Shown: positions 56,481 through 64,000 of the stretch, one piece after another
Position numbering within the stretch: the stretch's first letter is position 1
Layout: each line of letters begins with the position of its first letter
Assembly (NCBI GenBank): GCA_964020155.1
Contig: OZ026556.1
Location: 571,001-635,000 of the forward strand
Direction of reading: 5' to 3'
DNA: 64,000 nucleotides
From: Chondrilla cf. caribensis
Lineage: Eukaryota; Porifera; Demospongiae; Chondrillida; Chondrillidae
The notes under the pieces: model-generated
Seen by the model: only the letters and a program-made list of their open reading frames with translations
Told to the model about the DNA's origin: nothing
Databases searched by the model: none
Translations under genes and position numbers: made by a program

Positions 56481-57458
56481 TCTCGTGCATGTTAATAATC
56501 CATCATGAATCATTGTCATCATCTCATTATTATACTAGTGAAACTCTACTTAACCACAACATAAATTATAATCATTTTTTTCTTAAACCATTCAATAATT
56601 ATTATATTTAATTCAAGGGACTGAATACATAAAAGTTTAAGACAACTGAAGAAGTCATGGAATGCCTCCCTCTGCAATTGCCAGAGGGATGGATGTGGTA
56701 TGACTGCTGGATTGGTTGATCTTGTACCTCTGATAGCAATGATGGCGATGATGGCTGATCTGAGCAGGATGAATGAAAGTCTGCATCGTAACCATCTGAT
56801 GTTTTCAGAGTAAGGATGTGACCTCTTCTGTGCTATAAATGAGGCAAGTCTTTTGTAAGCAATGGTGGTAGATGGTCCCATTCCGCCAGATGCAGAAAAA
56901 ATTATAAATTCATTGTTGCAGTTACACATAGGAATACATTACACACACACGTCCCAAAGCTCCCCCCTATGCATATGGTTCTTTGTAGAAAGTGTGAGCT
57001 CTTTTTTCATGAAAAAAAAACGTCCGTAGAAGGGTTCGAACCCGCAACCTGGAGCCTAGAAGCGTGTCACCTGACCAAACGGCCAACGTGACCTATCTGA
57101 TACTAAAAGCTGCTCTATTTCTACTTACCCAGCCCTAAGCACGGTGTAAAATTCGAAAAACCCAAGTAATTCGGGTTCCCCCTATCACTCGAATTATAAA
57201 TACCTTCTCCTTGAGGTTAGGAAGAACCTTCGTTCAAGATATAAAGTTCGGCGAAGTCAATGCGCTCGAATTTCAGCCAATTTTCTTATTCTTATAATTT
57301 GTACATCTACGCGCCATTTTGTTGCGAGTCGTATGTTTGGAAGATGGCGCTATAAGTAGTTACTACGTACACTGTTATGGGCTTCCTTTTGTATTACAAC
57401 CTGTTATTAATCAGACCTAGACCTAGACTTTTGTATAGACAGGTCCATCAACTCTAAG
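56481..57458. other. Interval between ABCC-B and ABCC-C
   Basis: The first half has no recognisable feature. From about 57021 it matches the block upstream of ABCC-B (SINE-like piece, then aagtaattcgggtt at about 57164 and gcgccattttgttgcg at about 57310), marking the left part of the duplicated unit and presumably the ABCC-C promoter. Confidence 0.6.
57021..57095 (-). mobile_element. tRNA-like SINE fragment upstream of ABCC-C
   Basis: On the minus strand it reads ttggccgtttggtcaggtg (A-box-like), an anticodon-region equivalent, then gcgggttcgaaccc (good B box). Acceptor and T stems pair poorly, so a tRNA-derived element is more likely than a working tRNA gene. Confidence 0.6.

Positions 57459-64000
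<6,542 letters not shown>

Noticed and set aside
57021..57095. Functional tRNA gene
   Set aside because: A and B boxes are recognisable but the acceptor and T stems mispair, and a related copy sits next to ABCC-B, so a tRNA-derived SINE is more likely.

Overview
This is nuclear DNA of an animal: spliced genes with GT-AG introns, a cytoplasmic actin pair, a fascin, an SH2-PH adaptor and long ABCC transporters, embedded in retrotransposon fragments, foldback elements and very abundant (CA)n/(TG)n tracts. Gene content and tight spacing (often a few hundred bases) suggest an invertebrate. A sponge or another early-branching animal is possible, but the sequence alone does not settle that. There are no CRISPR arrays, operons or convincing RNA genes.

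Layout. 1-860: endonuclease part of a non-LTR retrotransposon on the minus strand. 872-1894: intronless DAPP1/Bam32-like SH2-PH adaptor. 2590-7173 (minus): nine-exon SLC15/POT-family transporter (580 aa). 7340-9014: three-exon protein with TRAF-type zinc fingers, divergent from the transporter. 9369-15488: 14-exon DRG2 GTPase (364 aa). 16019-17500 (minus): intronless fascin. 17869-18999: intronless actin, head to head with fascin across a 368-bp interval that holds a CArG box. 19208-26091: TTL-like ATP-grasp protein with an N-terminal membrane anchor. 28102-29232: second actin, encoding the same protein as the first.

30268-64000: tandem array of three full-length ABCC (MRP-type) transporters. 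ABCC-A (30268-41799, 1603 aa) and ABCC-B (44581-56366, 1596 aa) are complete with 27 core exons each; ABCC-C (57459 onward) leaves the window in its linker exon. B and C are the closest pair; their duplication also carried an upstream block with a tRNA-like SINE. I rebuilt all exon junctions by hand; each listed model stays in frame from start to stop (or to the window edge for ABCC-C).

The most interesting observation is inside ABCC-B and ABCC-C. The exon just before NBD1 is present twice, as phase-compatible alternatives (14a and 14c), separated by a decayed copy of the Walker A exon (14b). Swapping 14a for 14c would replace the tryptophan at the expected A-loop position of NBD1 by cysteine. 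ABCC-A has only the 14a type. Other points are stop-free 60-bp introns just before the NBD1 signature in ABCC-A and -C, dinucleotide tracts lying against splice sites with consistent polarity, two actin genes kept nearly identical, and several small inverted-repeat transposons that inserted after the ABCC duplication.

As a gene set, actin, fascin and perhaps the DAPP1-like adaptor point to cytoskeletal and phosphoinositide signalling functions; the ABCC array and the SLC15-type carrier are membrane transport. No pathway links all the genes.
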